39,255 nt of DNA from an uncultured Bacilli bacterium. Lineage in GTDB: Bacteria; Bacillota_I; Bacilli_A; RF39; UBA660. The translations under genes were made by a program, and so were the position numbers. The notes beneath the pieces were generated by a model. The model was not told the origin of the DNA. It saw only the letters and a program-made list of their open reading frames with translations, and searched no databases. The stretch is from the NCBI GenBank assembly GCA_947629445.1, contig CANRDU010000011.1:1-39255 (forward strand), in the 5' to 3' direction. Positions 15,018-23,430 of this stretch are shown piece by piece. Numbering within the stretch: the stretch's first letter is position 1; each line of letters starts with the position of its first letter.

Positions 15018-16979
15018 ATGAATGAAAGTTCAGGAAACACTCCTAATAGGAAATTTACAGGTAATGGTGAGGGTAATTCCTCATCTTTATCTGCTTTAAG
15101 GGAAAATGGTTCTAATATATCTCGTGCTCGTGATAATGGACGTCCATCTTCTGAAAATTTATTTCGCTCTGGAGCACAATCTACCAGCGATATTGTAGAT
15201 CGTAGACCTTCTACGCCTAGCAATCCACGACCTATTTCGGGAGGTTCAGGAAGTTCTAATGACGATTTAAATAGGCAGATGCGTAAGCAGAATGATGTAG
15301 CCAATCAAAATCGTAATGCCCTTCATAAAAATGCCCAGAATGCTGCCAACCAATCTTTAAAGCAAAAAGTAGCTTCGGGTGCAATGCAAGCGGCAGGAGT
15401 GCCAAAGCCAGTAGCAGATATGGCAGCGAAAGTAGCTGCTGCTAAAAAGAGACAACAAGGACCATTAGGAAAAATGGTAGACCGAATTAATGATGGTGGT
15501 AGTGCGAGTGGTTTTCCAGATGATAATCCCGCTGAGACTAGTTCTGTGGATGAAGATGGAAATCATAAGAGTTTACGAGAAAGAGATCAAGAAGATGAAG
15601 CACGTAATCGCCAAAGTGGAGATGTTTCATTCTTTATAAAAAGAACGACACTTTTAAAATTAGCTTTTGTTTCTATGGGAAGTGGCTTTTTAACTTTCAT
15701 GTTGATTATTTTACTATCTGTAGTTGCTGATAATAAGGGTGCCAGCATCGTCATGGGTGAAATGGCTTCGGATGATAAGGATTTAGTAACTGAGACCCGA
15801 AAAGAAATGGGAGATGCTGTCTTTGAAGATGCGTTGGGTTTAGGAACAGAAGATGCATATGGACAAGGAGCAATTGATAAAAACGTTTACGAAGAGTATA
15901 AAAATCGTTTTGCTCTCATCGGAAATGTATTTTCATCTGAAAATGTGTGTGAAGGGGATGAATGTCTAACCAGAGACGAATTTAAATATTATTTAAAGAT
16001 GGCTGATGTAGCGCTTCGTTATAAAAATAAATATCATGTGACATTAGATTGGATTTTATTATCCGCAACCCTCAACTATTCCAATATGACCGAAGAAGAG
16101 ATGATGAAAGCCAATTATAATGAGTATGAGGAAGACGATGTCGAAGACTACGATAAACTAATGGATTTAGACTGGGACTATGATTATAAAAAGATTCCAG
16201 GATATAATTATTTATCTCCAAACGATTTCCGCTATGATATGCAAATACTAGCGAAAAATATGGTTAAAAAGACAACTACTCAGAAGTGTACAAAGACGGA
16301 AACAGATAAGGAAGGTAATACGGTAGTAACCGTTGTTGCTTCTAGAACTGATGAGGATGTTGAGGATCAATATTTGCAAAAAGGACAACCTTATTATCTA
16401 GAATGCCCAGCAGGTACAGAATATAGTATTAATAGTAATTACAAATTAGATAAGGATAAATATGATGACTTTTTATTAGAGTATCTTGAACACAAATTTT
16501 ATTTACAAATGGAAAATGAATTACCAGTTGATCCAGGAAATACAGATATGACACCCGCTCCAGCTGGTGGGGAATATATTTCACCATTACCAAACTGGGA
16601 AAGTAGATGCCGTTCATCATTCTATGGATATAGAATTCACCCAATTACAGGAAAACCGAACAACCACAGTGGAGACGACTATCCAGCGGCTGCAGGAACT
16701 CCTGTCTATGCGGTAAAAGACGGAACAGTAATTGAAACTAGATATGATAGTTCGATGGGAAACTTTGTAAGACTTGATCATGGTAACGGTATTATTAGTG
16801 TTTATATGCATGCCTCTAAGGTTTTCGTAAAAAAAGGCGATGAAGTAAAACAAGGACAAGTAATTATGGCGGTTGGAACAACAGGTTCTTCAACAGGAAA
16901 CCATTTACATATTACTTTTTATAAAAATGGTAAACTGGATAATCCAGCAAATTATATTGGGGCACAAAGAGCATGTTAA
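15018..16979 (+). CDS. Membrane-anchored M23 peptidase with long disordered cytoplasmic tail
   Basis: 653 residues from ATG 15018 (AGGTGA five bases upstream; an in-frame GTG at 15009 overlaps that site). Residues 1-205 are Asn/Ser/Arg-rich and likely disordered in the cytoplasm; one membrane helix follows (about 212-237). An exported helical stalk (240-510) contains an acidic stretch around EEDDVEDYDKL. The C-terminal LytM/M23 domain (527-647) has all expected zinc and catalytic motifs: HSGDD, VYMH, GNHLH. It should cut peptidoglycan cross-links so the secretion channel can cross the wall, the role filled by VirB1/PrgK-like enzymes in other T4SS. The stalk may act as a VirB8-like scaffold; that is speculation. 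Confidence 0.85.
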   Translation: MNESSGNTPNRKFTGNGEGNSSSLSALRENGSNISRARDNGRPSSENLFRSGAQSTSDIVDRRPSTPSNPRPISGGSGSSNDDLNRQMRKQNDVANQNRNALHKNAQNAANQSLKQKVASGAMQAAGVPKPVADMAAKVAAAKKRQQGPLGKMVDRINDGGSASGFPDDNPAETSSVDEDGNHKSLRERDQEDEARNRQSGDVSFFIKRTTLLKLAFVSMGSGFLTFMLIILLSVVADNKGASIVMGEMASDDKDLVTETRKEMGDAVFEDALGLGTEDAYGQGAIDKNVYEEYKNRFALIGNVFSSENVCEGDECLTRDEFKYYLKMADVALRYKNKYHVTLDWILLSATLNYSNMTEEEMMKANYNEYEEDDVEDYDKLMDLDWDYDYKKIPGYNYLSPNDFRYDMQILAKNMVKKTTTQKCTKTETDKEGNTVVTVVASRTDEDVEDQYLQKGQPYYLECPAGTEYSINSNYKLDKDKYDDFLLEYLEHKFYLQMENELPVDPGNTDMTPAPAGGEYISPLPNWESRCRSSFYGYRIHPITGKPNNHSGDDYPAAAGTPVYAVKDGTVIETRYDSSMGNFVRLDHGNGIISVYMHASKVFVKKGDEVKQGQVIMAVGTTGSSTGNHLHITFYKNGKLDNPANYIGAQRAC

Positions 16980-16995
16980 TAGGGAGGATAGGTTT

Positions 16996-17676
16996 ATGAA
17001 AAAATATGTAATGTTTATAATGATTCTCTTATTATGTGGATGTGCACCTAAATATCAATTAACGATTGATGGGACAAATATTGAAGAAGATGTTTTCTTT
17101 ACTATTGATAATTCAAAAATTGTGCAAGAAGAAATAGGACCTGAGTTAAGCCTTTATAATGCTGATACGATAGATTATTTAAAAAATGGTAATCTTAATG
17201 CCATTTTAGATAATCAAGAATCAATATATGAAAAGCAAGTTACTGAGGAAGGACAATTTACGTCTATCCATTTAAAGTATGCTTATCAACCAGGAGAAAT
17301 TTCTCAGTCGCGGATTTTAAATGAGTGTTTTGAAAATAAAGAAATTACTGTAAATAAGAAAAAGATTACGATTCATCTTTCAGGACATTATTATTGTTTT
17401 GATGAGGAAGGTGGAGAAGCAGAATTTAAGGTTCTCTCTAAAAATAAAGTAACTTTTGCGAATACAGATTATGGAATTTTTGATAATGAATATACGTGGA
17501 CTATCAATGATTCTAATAAAGATAATGTCGACATTCATATAGAATTATCGACAAGATCAAAATGGTTAGATTTTGCAATTCTCATTATTGGTGGAATAGT
17601 AGGAATTGCCTTAGTAGTAGGAATTTTAGTGATTGTTCAAAAAGTTTCAAATCGGGATAAAATAAATGAGATTTAG
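16996..17676 (+). CDS. Lipoprotein with C-terminal membrane anchor, paralogue of the 19086 gene
   Basis: 226 residues from ATG 16996, behind GGGAGG; a longer frame starting inside the M23 gene lacks a ribosome site. The signal peptide ends in LLLCGC (lipidated Cys at 16). An exported domain opens YQLTIDGTNIEEDVFFTID, and a membrane helix near the C-terminus (about 195-218) precedes a short charged tail. Lipid anchor plus membrane helix on one short protein is odd. The gene at 19086-19778 has the same plan: lipobox, Y.L.ID opening, W.I.D before the last helix. Together they flank the SpoIID-C39 gene. Family unknown; probably apparatus-specific. Confidence 0.65.
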   Translation: MKKYVMFIMILLLCGCAPKYQLTIDGTNIEEDVFFTIDNSKIVQEEIGPELSLYNADTIDYLKNGNLNAILDNQESIYEKQVTEEGQFTSIHLKYAYQPGEISQSRILNECFENKEITVNKKKITIHLSGHYYCFDEEGGEAEFKVLSKNKVTFANTDYGIFDNEYTWTINDSNKDNVDIHIELSTRSKWLDFAILIIGGIVGIALVVGILVIVQKVSNRDKINEI

Positions 17677-17687
17677 TAGGTGGTAAA

Positions 17688-19073
17688 ATGTTAAAGCGAA
17701 TGAAAAAAATACTATTGGTGAATGTACTGGTATGCATCTTGCTTGCTAATATCTGCTTTGTTTCTGCCTATACCTTTGAAGATTCCAAAAATGAACTTCC
17801 CGTTAAAAGGGATCGACGGGCTATCCATGATTTGGTACAGTTATATTATGATATTGTAGGAAAAGATAGAAGTAGAACTGGTATTCTCAATTATGTTGGC
17901 GCTTGTAATGTCATTAATGTCGAGGGAAGTGGAAGTTTTCCACTAGAAGAGTATGTTGCGGGAGTTGTTAAGCGTGAATCTGGTGCCGAATGGGATAATC
18001 CTGAATTATTAAAAGCACAAGCAGTTGCCGCTCGTTCTTTTGTTATTGGTATTACCCAGGGATCAGGAAATTGTACTATTGAAAATAGTACGAGAAAGCA
18101 GACATTTTCTCCTGTAGACCCAGATGATTTTTATGATCAAAAATATATCGAAGCTGCAAACGATACTGCAGGTCAAGTAATTACAAAAGCTGGTAAGGTT
18201 GTGGCCACGCAATATCTTTCTTATCCAAGTGCTATTTGGTGTAGAAATGAAGATACAGCATGGGAAATGGACTTACAAAAATTTAGTTTTGATCCTTCTA
18301 CTGCATGGACTTGGGTTGGACCACCAAAAGCCGAAGTTGTTAATGCCAATAATTATAAAGTTTGGGTAGGAGCAGAGGGGTCTGATCACCACTATGGAAT
18401 GCCTGTTGTTGTTGCGGGATGGATGACGCGGAACGGGAAGACATATGAAGAAGTTTTGGATACTTTTTATGGAACTCCGGATTCTGAATTAACTACATTA
18501 GTGGTAGGAGATGATATTCAAACGGAAGAATTTGTTGATTCTGATTTTGGTACCATTTTCTATTGGAATCAACAAGATTTTAAAGATTACTATTTTTCTT
18601 CTGATTATACGCAACCGGAATATAAAAGTAATTCATCAGGTGCAGCTGCCACTATTTCTAGTCACGGATGTGGACCTACTTCCCTTGCAATTATTCTTTC
18701 AAGTTTTGAGGGAAGAAGCATTAGCCCTGTAACCACTACACAGCAAGTCTGTGCAGCACATGGTTGTGGTAATGGCGGTAGTAGTATGGAAGGATTAGCA
18801 GCGGTAGCGAGAATGTATGGATACCAAGCTAGATATCTTGGCGGTATTAATGAAGTCATTGAGGAATTATCAACCGGAGAAGTTTTAGTTATTGCCCTTA
18901 TGGGACCTGGTAAGTTCACTAGTGGTGGACACTACATTGTTTTGTCGGGAACTCGTTCTGATAGATCCATTTCAGTAGTAGACCCTGTTAGTAGGGCAAA
19001 AACAGAAGAAAAATGGAATCCAGCAAGTCTTATTCAGAGTCAAGCACGAGCTTATTTAGCCATTTCAAGGTAA
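17688..19073 (+). CDS. SpoIID/LytB-domain lytic transglycosylase fused to a C39-like peptidase
   Basis: 461 residues with a signal peptide (cleavage near VSA|Y, residue 27). The SpoIID/LytB domain (about 75-265) includes FPLEEYVAGVVKRESG and PELLKAQAVAARSF, the conserved core of SpoIID, with Glu97 as the candidate catalytic acid. The usual GHGVGM motif appears as DHHYGM. The C-terminal domain (about 315-461) is C39-like, with Cys328 in HGCGPTSLA, His415 in GGHYIVLSG and Asp432 in VVDP as an apparent complete triad. SpoIID cleaves peptidoglycan glycan strands; C39-like domains are cysteine proteases. It lies within the T4SS operon between two lipoproteins, so a wall-opening or pilin/substrate-processing role is likely rather than a sporulation role. 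Confidence 0.85.
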   Translation: MLKRMKKILLVNVLVCILLANICFVSAYTFEDSKNELPVKRDRRAIHDLVQLYYDIVGKDRSRTGILNYVGACNVINVEGSGSFPLEEYVAGVVKRESGAEWDNPELLKAQAVAARSFVIGITQGSGNCTIENSTRKQTFSPVDPDDFYDQKYIEAANDTAGQVITKAGKVVATQYLSYPSAIWCRNEDTAWEMDLQKFSFDPSTAWTWVGPPKAEVVNANNYKVWVGAEGSDHHYGMPVVVAGWMTRNGKTYEEVLDTFYGTPDSELTTLVVGDDIQTEEFVDSDFGTIFYWNQQDFKDYYFSSDYTQPEYKSNSSGAAATISSHGCGPTSLAIILSSFEGRSISPVTTTQQVCAAHGCGNGGSSMEGLAAVARMYGYQARYLGGINEVIEELSTGEVLVIALMGPGKFTSGGHYIVLSGTRSDRSISVVDPVSRAKTEEKWNPASLIQSQARAYLAISR

Positions 19074-19085
19074 AGGGGAAATATT

Positions 19086-19778
19086 ATGAGAAAAAAAATT
19101 GGTTTATTTGTTATTCTTGTTATATTTTTATGTACAGGATGTTCTGTAGAGTATACTTTGGAAATTGACGAAGATTTGCAAGTAAAAGAATCGGTAACAG
19201 CGTCTGCTGATGGCTCATTTTTTAATGAATATGAAAATATACCTGCTCAAACAGTAGTTGGATTTATTTTGGAACCTTATCTAGATTATTTAAACGAAAA
19301 TAAATATACAATAGATCAATTCTTTAGTAGTTCTAGTGCAGGAGTAAACATTAATAATCGATTTGATAGTCTTCAAACGTATAAAGATGTTTCTAAGTTT
19401 TCAGAACAATATGCGAGTGAATGGACTTATTCTGAAGATGGTGATGAAGTTACTTTGACCATTAAAGGACACTTTAATGTAGATGAACAAAATCAAGATG
19501 GAGGATTTCTGGTAGATGATGCCAAAATAAATATTCGATTACCATTTGAAGTTAAAAATCATAATGCGGATATTCATGAAGAAGGTTCACAAGTTTATAC
19601 ATGGGTTATTGATAAAGAAGACCCAATTAGAGAGTTAACGATTACATTTGATAAGAAAGTAAAAAAATCTTTTGGCTTGATTTATGCGGTAATAGGTGTT
19701 AGTATTGTGATAGTGCTCATCATTGCCTATATTGTTTTGGGAATGATAAGAGAAAACAAACAGAATAACAAGATCTAA
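19086..19778 (+). CDS. Lipoprotein with C-terminal membrane anchor, paralogue of the 16996 gene
   Basis: 230 residues: lipoprotein-type signal with LCTGC (Cys at 19), exported domain opening VEYTLEIDEDLQVKESV, and a C-terminal membrane helix (about 195-220) followed by a basic tail. Similar in plan and in opening motif (Y.L.ID) to the 16996-17676 protein, though overall identity appears low. It is 12 bases behind the SpoIID-C39 gene and 14 before virD4. Two related lipoproteins held within a T4SS operon suggest structural parts at the outer face of the membrane, perhaps a heteromeric ring; function unproven. Confidence 0.65.
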   Translation: MRKKIGLFVILVIFLCTGCSVEYTLEIDEDLQVKESVTASADGSFFNEYENIPAQTVVGFILEPYLDYLNENKYTIDQFFSSSSAGVNINNRFDSLQTYKDVSKFSEQYASEWTYSEDGDEVTLTIKGHFNVDEQNQDGGFLVDDAKINIRLPFEVKNHNADIHEEGSQVYTWVIDKEDPIRELTITFDKKVKKSFGLIYAVIGVSIVIVLIIAYIVLGMIRENKQNNKI

Positions 19779-19792
19779 AAAGAGGTGATAAC

Positions 19793-22093
19793 TTGAAATT
19801 AAAGTTTAGAGCAGATGCGAAAGATGCTGCTATATTCGGAGTTTTTGCGGTTGTATTATTTTTACTAATCTGTTTAGCAGTTTCTAATGTAGGTTCTTTT
19901 ATTTCAGATCAAGAGTTTATTGGATTGAATTTTTTACCAGCCATTACGAAGTATCTTCCTTTTACTCTCATGCTTTTTATCATAGCTCTAATTGCTATGT
20001 TCTTGAGTGTTCAATCTTGGTTTATTGAGAGAGAAGAAGGAGTAGGCTTTCAAATTGGTGCTAAAAAAGAGAAGAATTACTCTAGATGGGCAACTGATAA
20101 AGAATTAAAACGAGATGGTGGTGTTGTAGCTGTAGACCCCTTGGCACCTAAAACGGATGCAGCCGGAATACCACTTATCATGACTCCTAAAAAGGTTTGG
20201 GTAGATAATGGTGGATATCACAATTTAGTTATTGGTTCTACTGGTGCTGGTAAAACACAAACTACGGTATTACCAATGGTTAATTTACTTGCTAAACATG
20301 ATGAATCCATGATTATTACAGACCCTAAGGGTGAAATTTATGAAGAGACATCTAATTATTTAAAGAGTTTAGGATATAATATAGTCCTACTTAATTTCCG
20401 TGATCCACAACAAGGTAATAGTTGGAATCCAATGTATTTACCATATTCGTTATATAAGGATCATAAAATCGATAAGTCTATTGAGTTGCTAGAAGACTTA
20501 GCTGCCAATATTTTGAAAGATCCATCTGCTAAAGGACAAGATCCATTCTGGGAAAATACTTCAGCAGACTATTTTGCCGGATTATCTTTTGCGCTTTTTG
20601 AAGACGGAGATCCTTCACAAATTAATTTAAATAGTATTAACTTAATGACCACAGTAGGAGAAGAAAAATTAGCGAATACTACCTATATTAAAGAGTATTT
20701 TTCATACAAAGATCCAGCGAGTACAGCTTATATTAAAGCTTCTTCTACGTTAATGGCTCCTAACGAGACAAAAGGATCTATTCTTTCTGTATTTAAACAG
20801 AGAGTTCAATTGTTCGCATCTCGTGAAAATTTATCAGAGATGCTTGGAAATAATGACTTTGATATGCGAGATATTGGTCGTAAAAAGACAGCGGTGTTTA
20901 TCGTTATACAGGATGAGAAAACGACTTATCACACCTTAGTTACTATTTTCTTGAAACAATGTTATGAAACACTTATTTCGGTTGCTCAAGAAAGTGGCGG
21001 AAAATTACCTCATAGAACGAACTTTATTTTGGACGAGTTTGCCAATATGCCACCACTTAAGGATGTAACAACCATGGTAACTGCTGCTCGTTCAAGAAAT
21101 ATTCGTTTTACATTTATTATTCAGAACTTTTCTCAACTTTATGAAGTGTATGGAAAAGAAAGTGGAGAAACGATTAAAGGTAACTGTGGTAATATTGTAT
21201 ATTTAATTAGTACAGAGTTAAGTGCTTTGGAAGAGATTAGTAAAATGTGTGGAGAGGTAAAATCTAAGGAAAAAGAAAAAACTTCTTCTACGCCACTTGT
21301 AACGGTTAGTGATTTACAGAGAATGGAACAGTGGCAAACTATTATTCTACGTATTAGAATGATGCCATTTAAGACAAAGTTAACTCCTCATTTTCAAATG
21401 AATTGGGGACATAGTTTCCCAAAAGCAAAATATCCTCAACGTGAAGAAATTCCAGTACAAATATTTGATTTAAAGGGATATGTTGAAAGAAAAAGGGAAG
21501 AAAAGATTAATAATTTACTTGGAAATTCAGGAAATGCTCCGGGTGGTTCATTTCCACCTAGTGGAATTCCAGGAGGTGTAATGCCAAACCCAATGATGGG
21601 AGGAGCAATGTCAGGAGGACCTATGGCACCAATCGGAAGTGGAATGTCAAACACAGTTCCACGAGCTCCTTTTGGAAATGGTACCCCGTCTAATCCATTT
21701 TCTACTAAGCCTCAACCACCAAAGGGAACAATGAATGATAGAAACTTGAAAAATGAATTGCCTAAGAGAAAACCTGATTTCGAAGAATTTTCTAAGGCTG
21801 GTAGTGGCATTAATATAGAAGATTTAGTAAAAAGAATTGATGCTAAAATTGCAGAGTTAGAAGAGGAAGAGAAAAAGGAGAAAGAACAACAGACAAAAAT
21901 GGGAACGAAGATGGAAGAACCAAAGAAAGTTGTGCCAGAGTCAAAGCCAACGATTTCATCGGATGCTACTTCTTCACAACCATCTACTGTAGCAAATCCA
22001 CAACCACCTTCTCCAGTACCAACATCTAAAGATAGTAACACTTCTAAAGTTAGCGATGATGAATTCTTTGATGATTTTTTTGGGGATGATTAG
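19793..22093 (+). CDS. virD4: VirD4/TraG-family coupling protein
   Basis: 766 residues from TTG 19793, set by AGAGGTGAT upstream. Two N-terminal membrane helices (13-35 and 55-77), Walker A GSTGAGKT (148-155), SMIITDPKGEIYEET, NFRDPQQGNSWNP, Walker B FILDEFAN (411-418) and FTFIIQNFSQLYEVYG match VirD4/TraG. This protein selects substrates and hands them to the T4SS channel. Its presence argues that the system secretes DNA or protein rather than only building a pilus. After about residue 570 the tail is Pro/Gly/Met-rich, then a Lys/Glu coiled-coil segment, then acidic (FFDDFFGDD). Such a tail could recruit substrates. It is the last gene before a terminator. Confidence 0.93.
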   Translation: MKLKFRADAKDAAIFGVFAVVLFLLICLAVSNVGSFISDQEFIGLNFLPAITKYLPFTLMLFIIALIAMFLSVQSWFIEREEGVGFQIGAKKEKNYSRWATDKELKRDGGVVAVDPLAPKTDAAGIPLIMTPKKVWVDNGGYHNLVIGSTGAGKTQTTVLPMVNLLAKHDESMIITDPKGEIYEETSNYLKSLGYNIVLLNFRDPQQGNSWNPMYLPYSLYKDHKIDKSIELLEDLAANILKDPSAKGQDPFWENTSADYFAGLSFALFEDGDPSQINLNSINLMTTVGEEKLANTTYIKEYFSYKDPASTAYIKASSTLMAPNETKGSILSVFKQRVQLFASRENLSEMLGNNDFDMRDIGRKKTAVFIVIQDEKTTYHTLVTIFLKQCYETLISVAQESGGKLPHRTNFILDEFANMPPLKDVTTMVTAARSRNIRFTFIIQNFSQLYEVYGKESGETIKGNCGNIVYLISTELSALEEISKMCGEVKSKEKEKTSSTPLVTVSDLQRMEQWQTIILRIRMMPFKTKLTPHFQMNWGHSFPKAKYPQREEIPVQIFDLKGYVERKREEKINNLLGNSGNAPGGSFPPSGIPGGVMPNPMMGGAMSGGPMAPIGSGMSNTVPRAPFGNGTPSNPFSTKPQPPKGTMNDRNLKNELPKRKPDFEEFSKAGSGINIEDLVKRIDAKIAELEEEEKKEKEQQTKMGTKMEEPKKVVPESKPTISSDATSSQPSTVANPQPPSPVPTSKDSNTSKVSDDEFFDDFFGDD

Positions 22094-22116
22094 TAGCAAA
22101 TTTTTGCTACTTTTTT
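22092..22116 (+). terminator. Terminator ending the secretion locus
   Basis: Stem AGTAGCAAA/TTTGCTACT (22092-22100, 22103-22111) with a minimal TT loop, followed by TTTTT. It overlaps the virD4 stop codon. Confidence 0.85.
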
Positions 22117-22130
22117 CATGACTATTTCTG

Positions 22131-22139
22131 TGATATAAT
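22131..22139 (+). promoter_or_regulatory. Extended -10 promoter upstream of the small ORF and rmuC
   Basis: TGA followed by TATAAT (22134-22139); no convincing -35. The start point near 22146 leaves a short leader to the ATG at 22169. Confidence 0.5.
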
Positions 22140-22168
22140 GGATTTAATAGAAAATGGAAGTTGATAAA

Positions 22169-22339
22169 ATGCTTAACAAAGATATGGTAATAATTCTAAA
22201 AAATATAGATTTTAGAATTATTAATTCGAATAGTCATTTTCATTTCTATCAAATTGATAGGTCTTCTATGTTGAAATATACAAATGAGAGAAAAATTTTT
22301 AAAGAATTTTTTCAAGAGCAAAAGAATAAAGAAAATTAG
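22169..22339 (+). CDS. Small hypothetical protein upstream of rmuC
   Basis: 56 residues from ATG 22169, preceded by GGAAG at a suitable distance; an in-frame ATG at 22154 lacks a ribosome site. The sequence is basic, with HFHFYQIDRSSMLKY in the middle and a Lys/Glu/Gln-rich end, no membrane helix and no recognised domain. It lies between an extended -10 promoter and rmuC (eight bases apart), so it may be a genuine small gene or a leader ORF. No family can be assigned. Confidence 0.4.
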   Translation: MLNKDMVIILKNIDFRIINSNSHFHFYQIDRSSMLKYTNERKIFKEFFQEQKNKEN

Positions 22340-22347
22340 GTGATAGT

Positions 22348-23430
22348 ATGGATTATATTATTATTGGATTATTGTGTGTGGTTTTGGTATTACTAATTGT
22401 TTTACTAACAAGGCCAAAAAGAGACTATGAAACTACCGAAAAAATTAGCAGAATGGAAACAGAAATAGTAAAGGAAATTGGCGATTTTAAAAATGATTTT
22501 AGTAGGGATATTCGGGATGATTTTGAAAAAACCAATGAAAAGATTGACGAAAGACTTCGTTTGATTACCGAAAAAGTAAATGAGAGATTAGATGAGAATT
22601 TTGAAAAAACGAATAAGACATTTGCTTCTGTTTTAGAGCGCCTTTCTAAAATTGATGAAGCCCAAAAGAAGATTGATACCTTATCTAATGATATTATTTC
22701 TTTACAAGGCATTTTAACGGATAAAAAGACAAGGGGAATTTTTGGGGAAGTCAACTTGGAACATATCATGACAAATATTTTTGGCGCGAATAATACGACG
22801 ATTTATGAAATGCAACATTCCTTTGAAAATGGAACCGTTGCTGACTGCGTTTTATTTGCACCAGAACCGCTTGGAACTATAGCCATTGATTCTAAGTTTC
22901 CACTTGAAAATTATCAAACTATGGTAAATAAGAAAAATAGTGCTGATGTAAGGGCTAATGCTGAAAAATTATTTAAGTTGGACATGAAAAAGCATATTGA
23001 TGCAATCAGTAGTAAATATATTATTCCGGGGGTAACTAGTAATCAAGCTATTCTATTTTTACCAGCGGAAGCTATTTTTGCGGAAGTCAATGCTTATCAC
23101 ACAGAACTATTAGAATATGCCTATAAAAAAAGAGTATGGATTACCTCTCCAACTACGTTGATTAGTACACTTACAACCATTCAAATTATTATGAAAAATA
23201 TGGAACGGGATAAATATGCCCAAGTGATTCATAAAGAATTGCAATTATTATCTCAAGAATTTGCTCGTTATAAAGATCGTTGGGATAAATTATATAGAAG
23301 TATTGAAACAGTTAGTAAAGATGTCAAGGATATTCATACAACAACTGATAAAATCACGAAAAGATTTAATAGTATTAATCAAGTAGAAATGAGGGCCATT
23401 GATTATGAAGAAGATTCTTCCAATTTGTAA
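22348..23430 (+). CDS. rmuC: RmuC-family DNA recombination protein
   Basis: 360 residues: an N-terminal membrane helix (3-20), a long coiled coil (about 30-125, with repeated FEKTN[EK] segments), then the RmuC domain with KTRGIFGEVNLEHIM, AIDSKFPLENYQ and a late segment VWITSPTTLISTL. Together these are diagnostic of the RmuC family. RmuC limits inversion/recombination at short inverted repeats in E. coli and carries a nuclease-like fold. RBS TAGGTGAT; its 3' end overlaps the following gene by 26 bases, so the two are co-transcribed. Confidence 0.88.
   Translation: MDYIIIGLLCVVLVLLIVLLTRPKRDYETTEKISRMETEIVKEIGDFKNDFSRDIRDDFEKTNEKIDERLRLITEKVNERLDENFEKTNKTFASVLERLSKIDEAQKKIDTLSNDIISLQGILTDKKTRGIFGEVNLEHIMTNIFGANNTTIYEMQHSFENGTVADCVLFAPEPLGTIAIDSKFPLENYQTMVNKKNSADVRANAEKLFKLDMKKHIDAISSKYIIPGVTSNQAILFLPAEAIFAEVNAYHTELLEYAYKKRVWITSPTTLISTLTTIQIIMKNMERDKYAQVIHKELQLLSQEFARYKDRWDKLYRSIETVSKDVKDIHTTTDKITKRFNSINQVEMRAIDYEEDSSNL

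Noticed and set aside
16873..16995. Extended N-terminus of the first lipoprotein gene
   Set aside because: The extension overlaps the M23 coding region and hides the lipoprotein signal; GGGAGG precedes ATG 16996.
21436..22041. Minus-strand open frames opposite the virD4 tail
   Set aside because: Pro/Gly-rich coding sequence yields long antisense frames; no start context and no recognisable protein.
1..22093. Reading the locus as a classical integrative conjugative element
   Set aside because: No relaxase, integrase, excisionase, origin of transfer or flanking direct repeats are visible; only the secretion part is present. Left open for sequence upstream of base 1.
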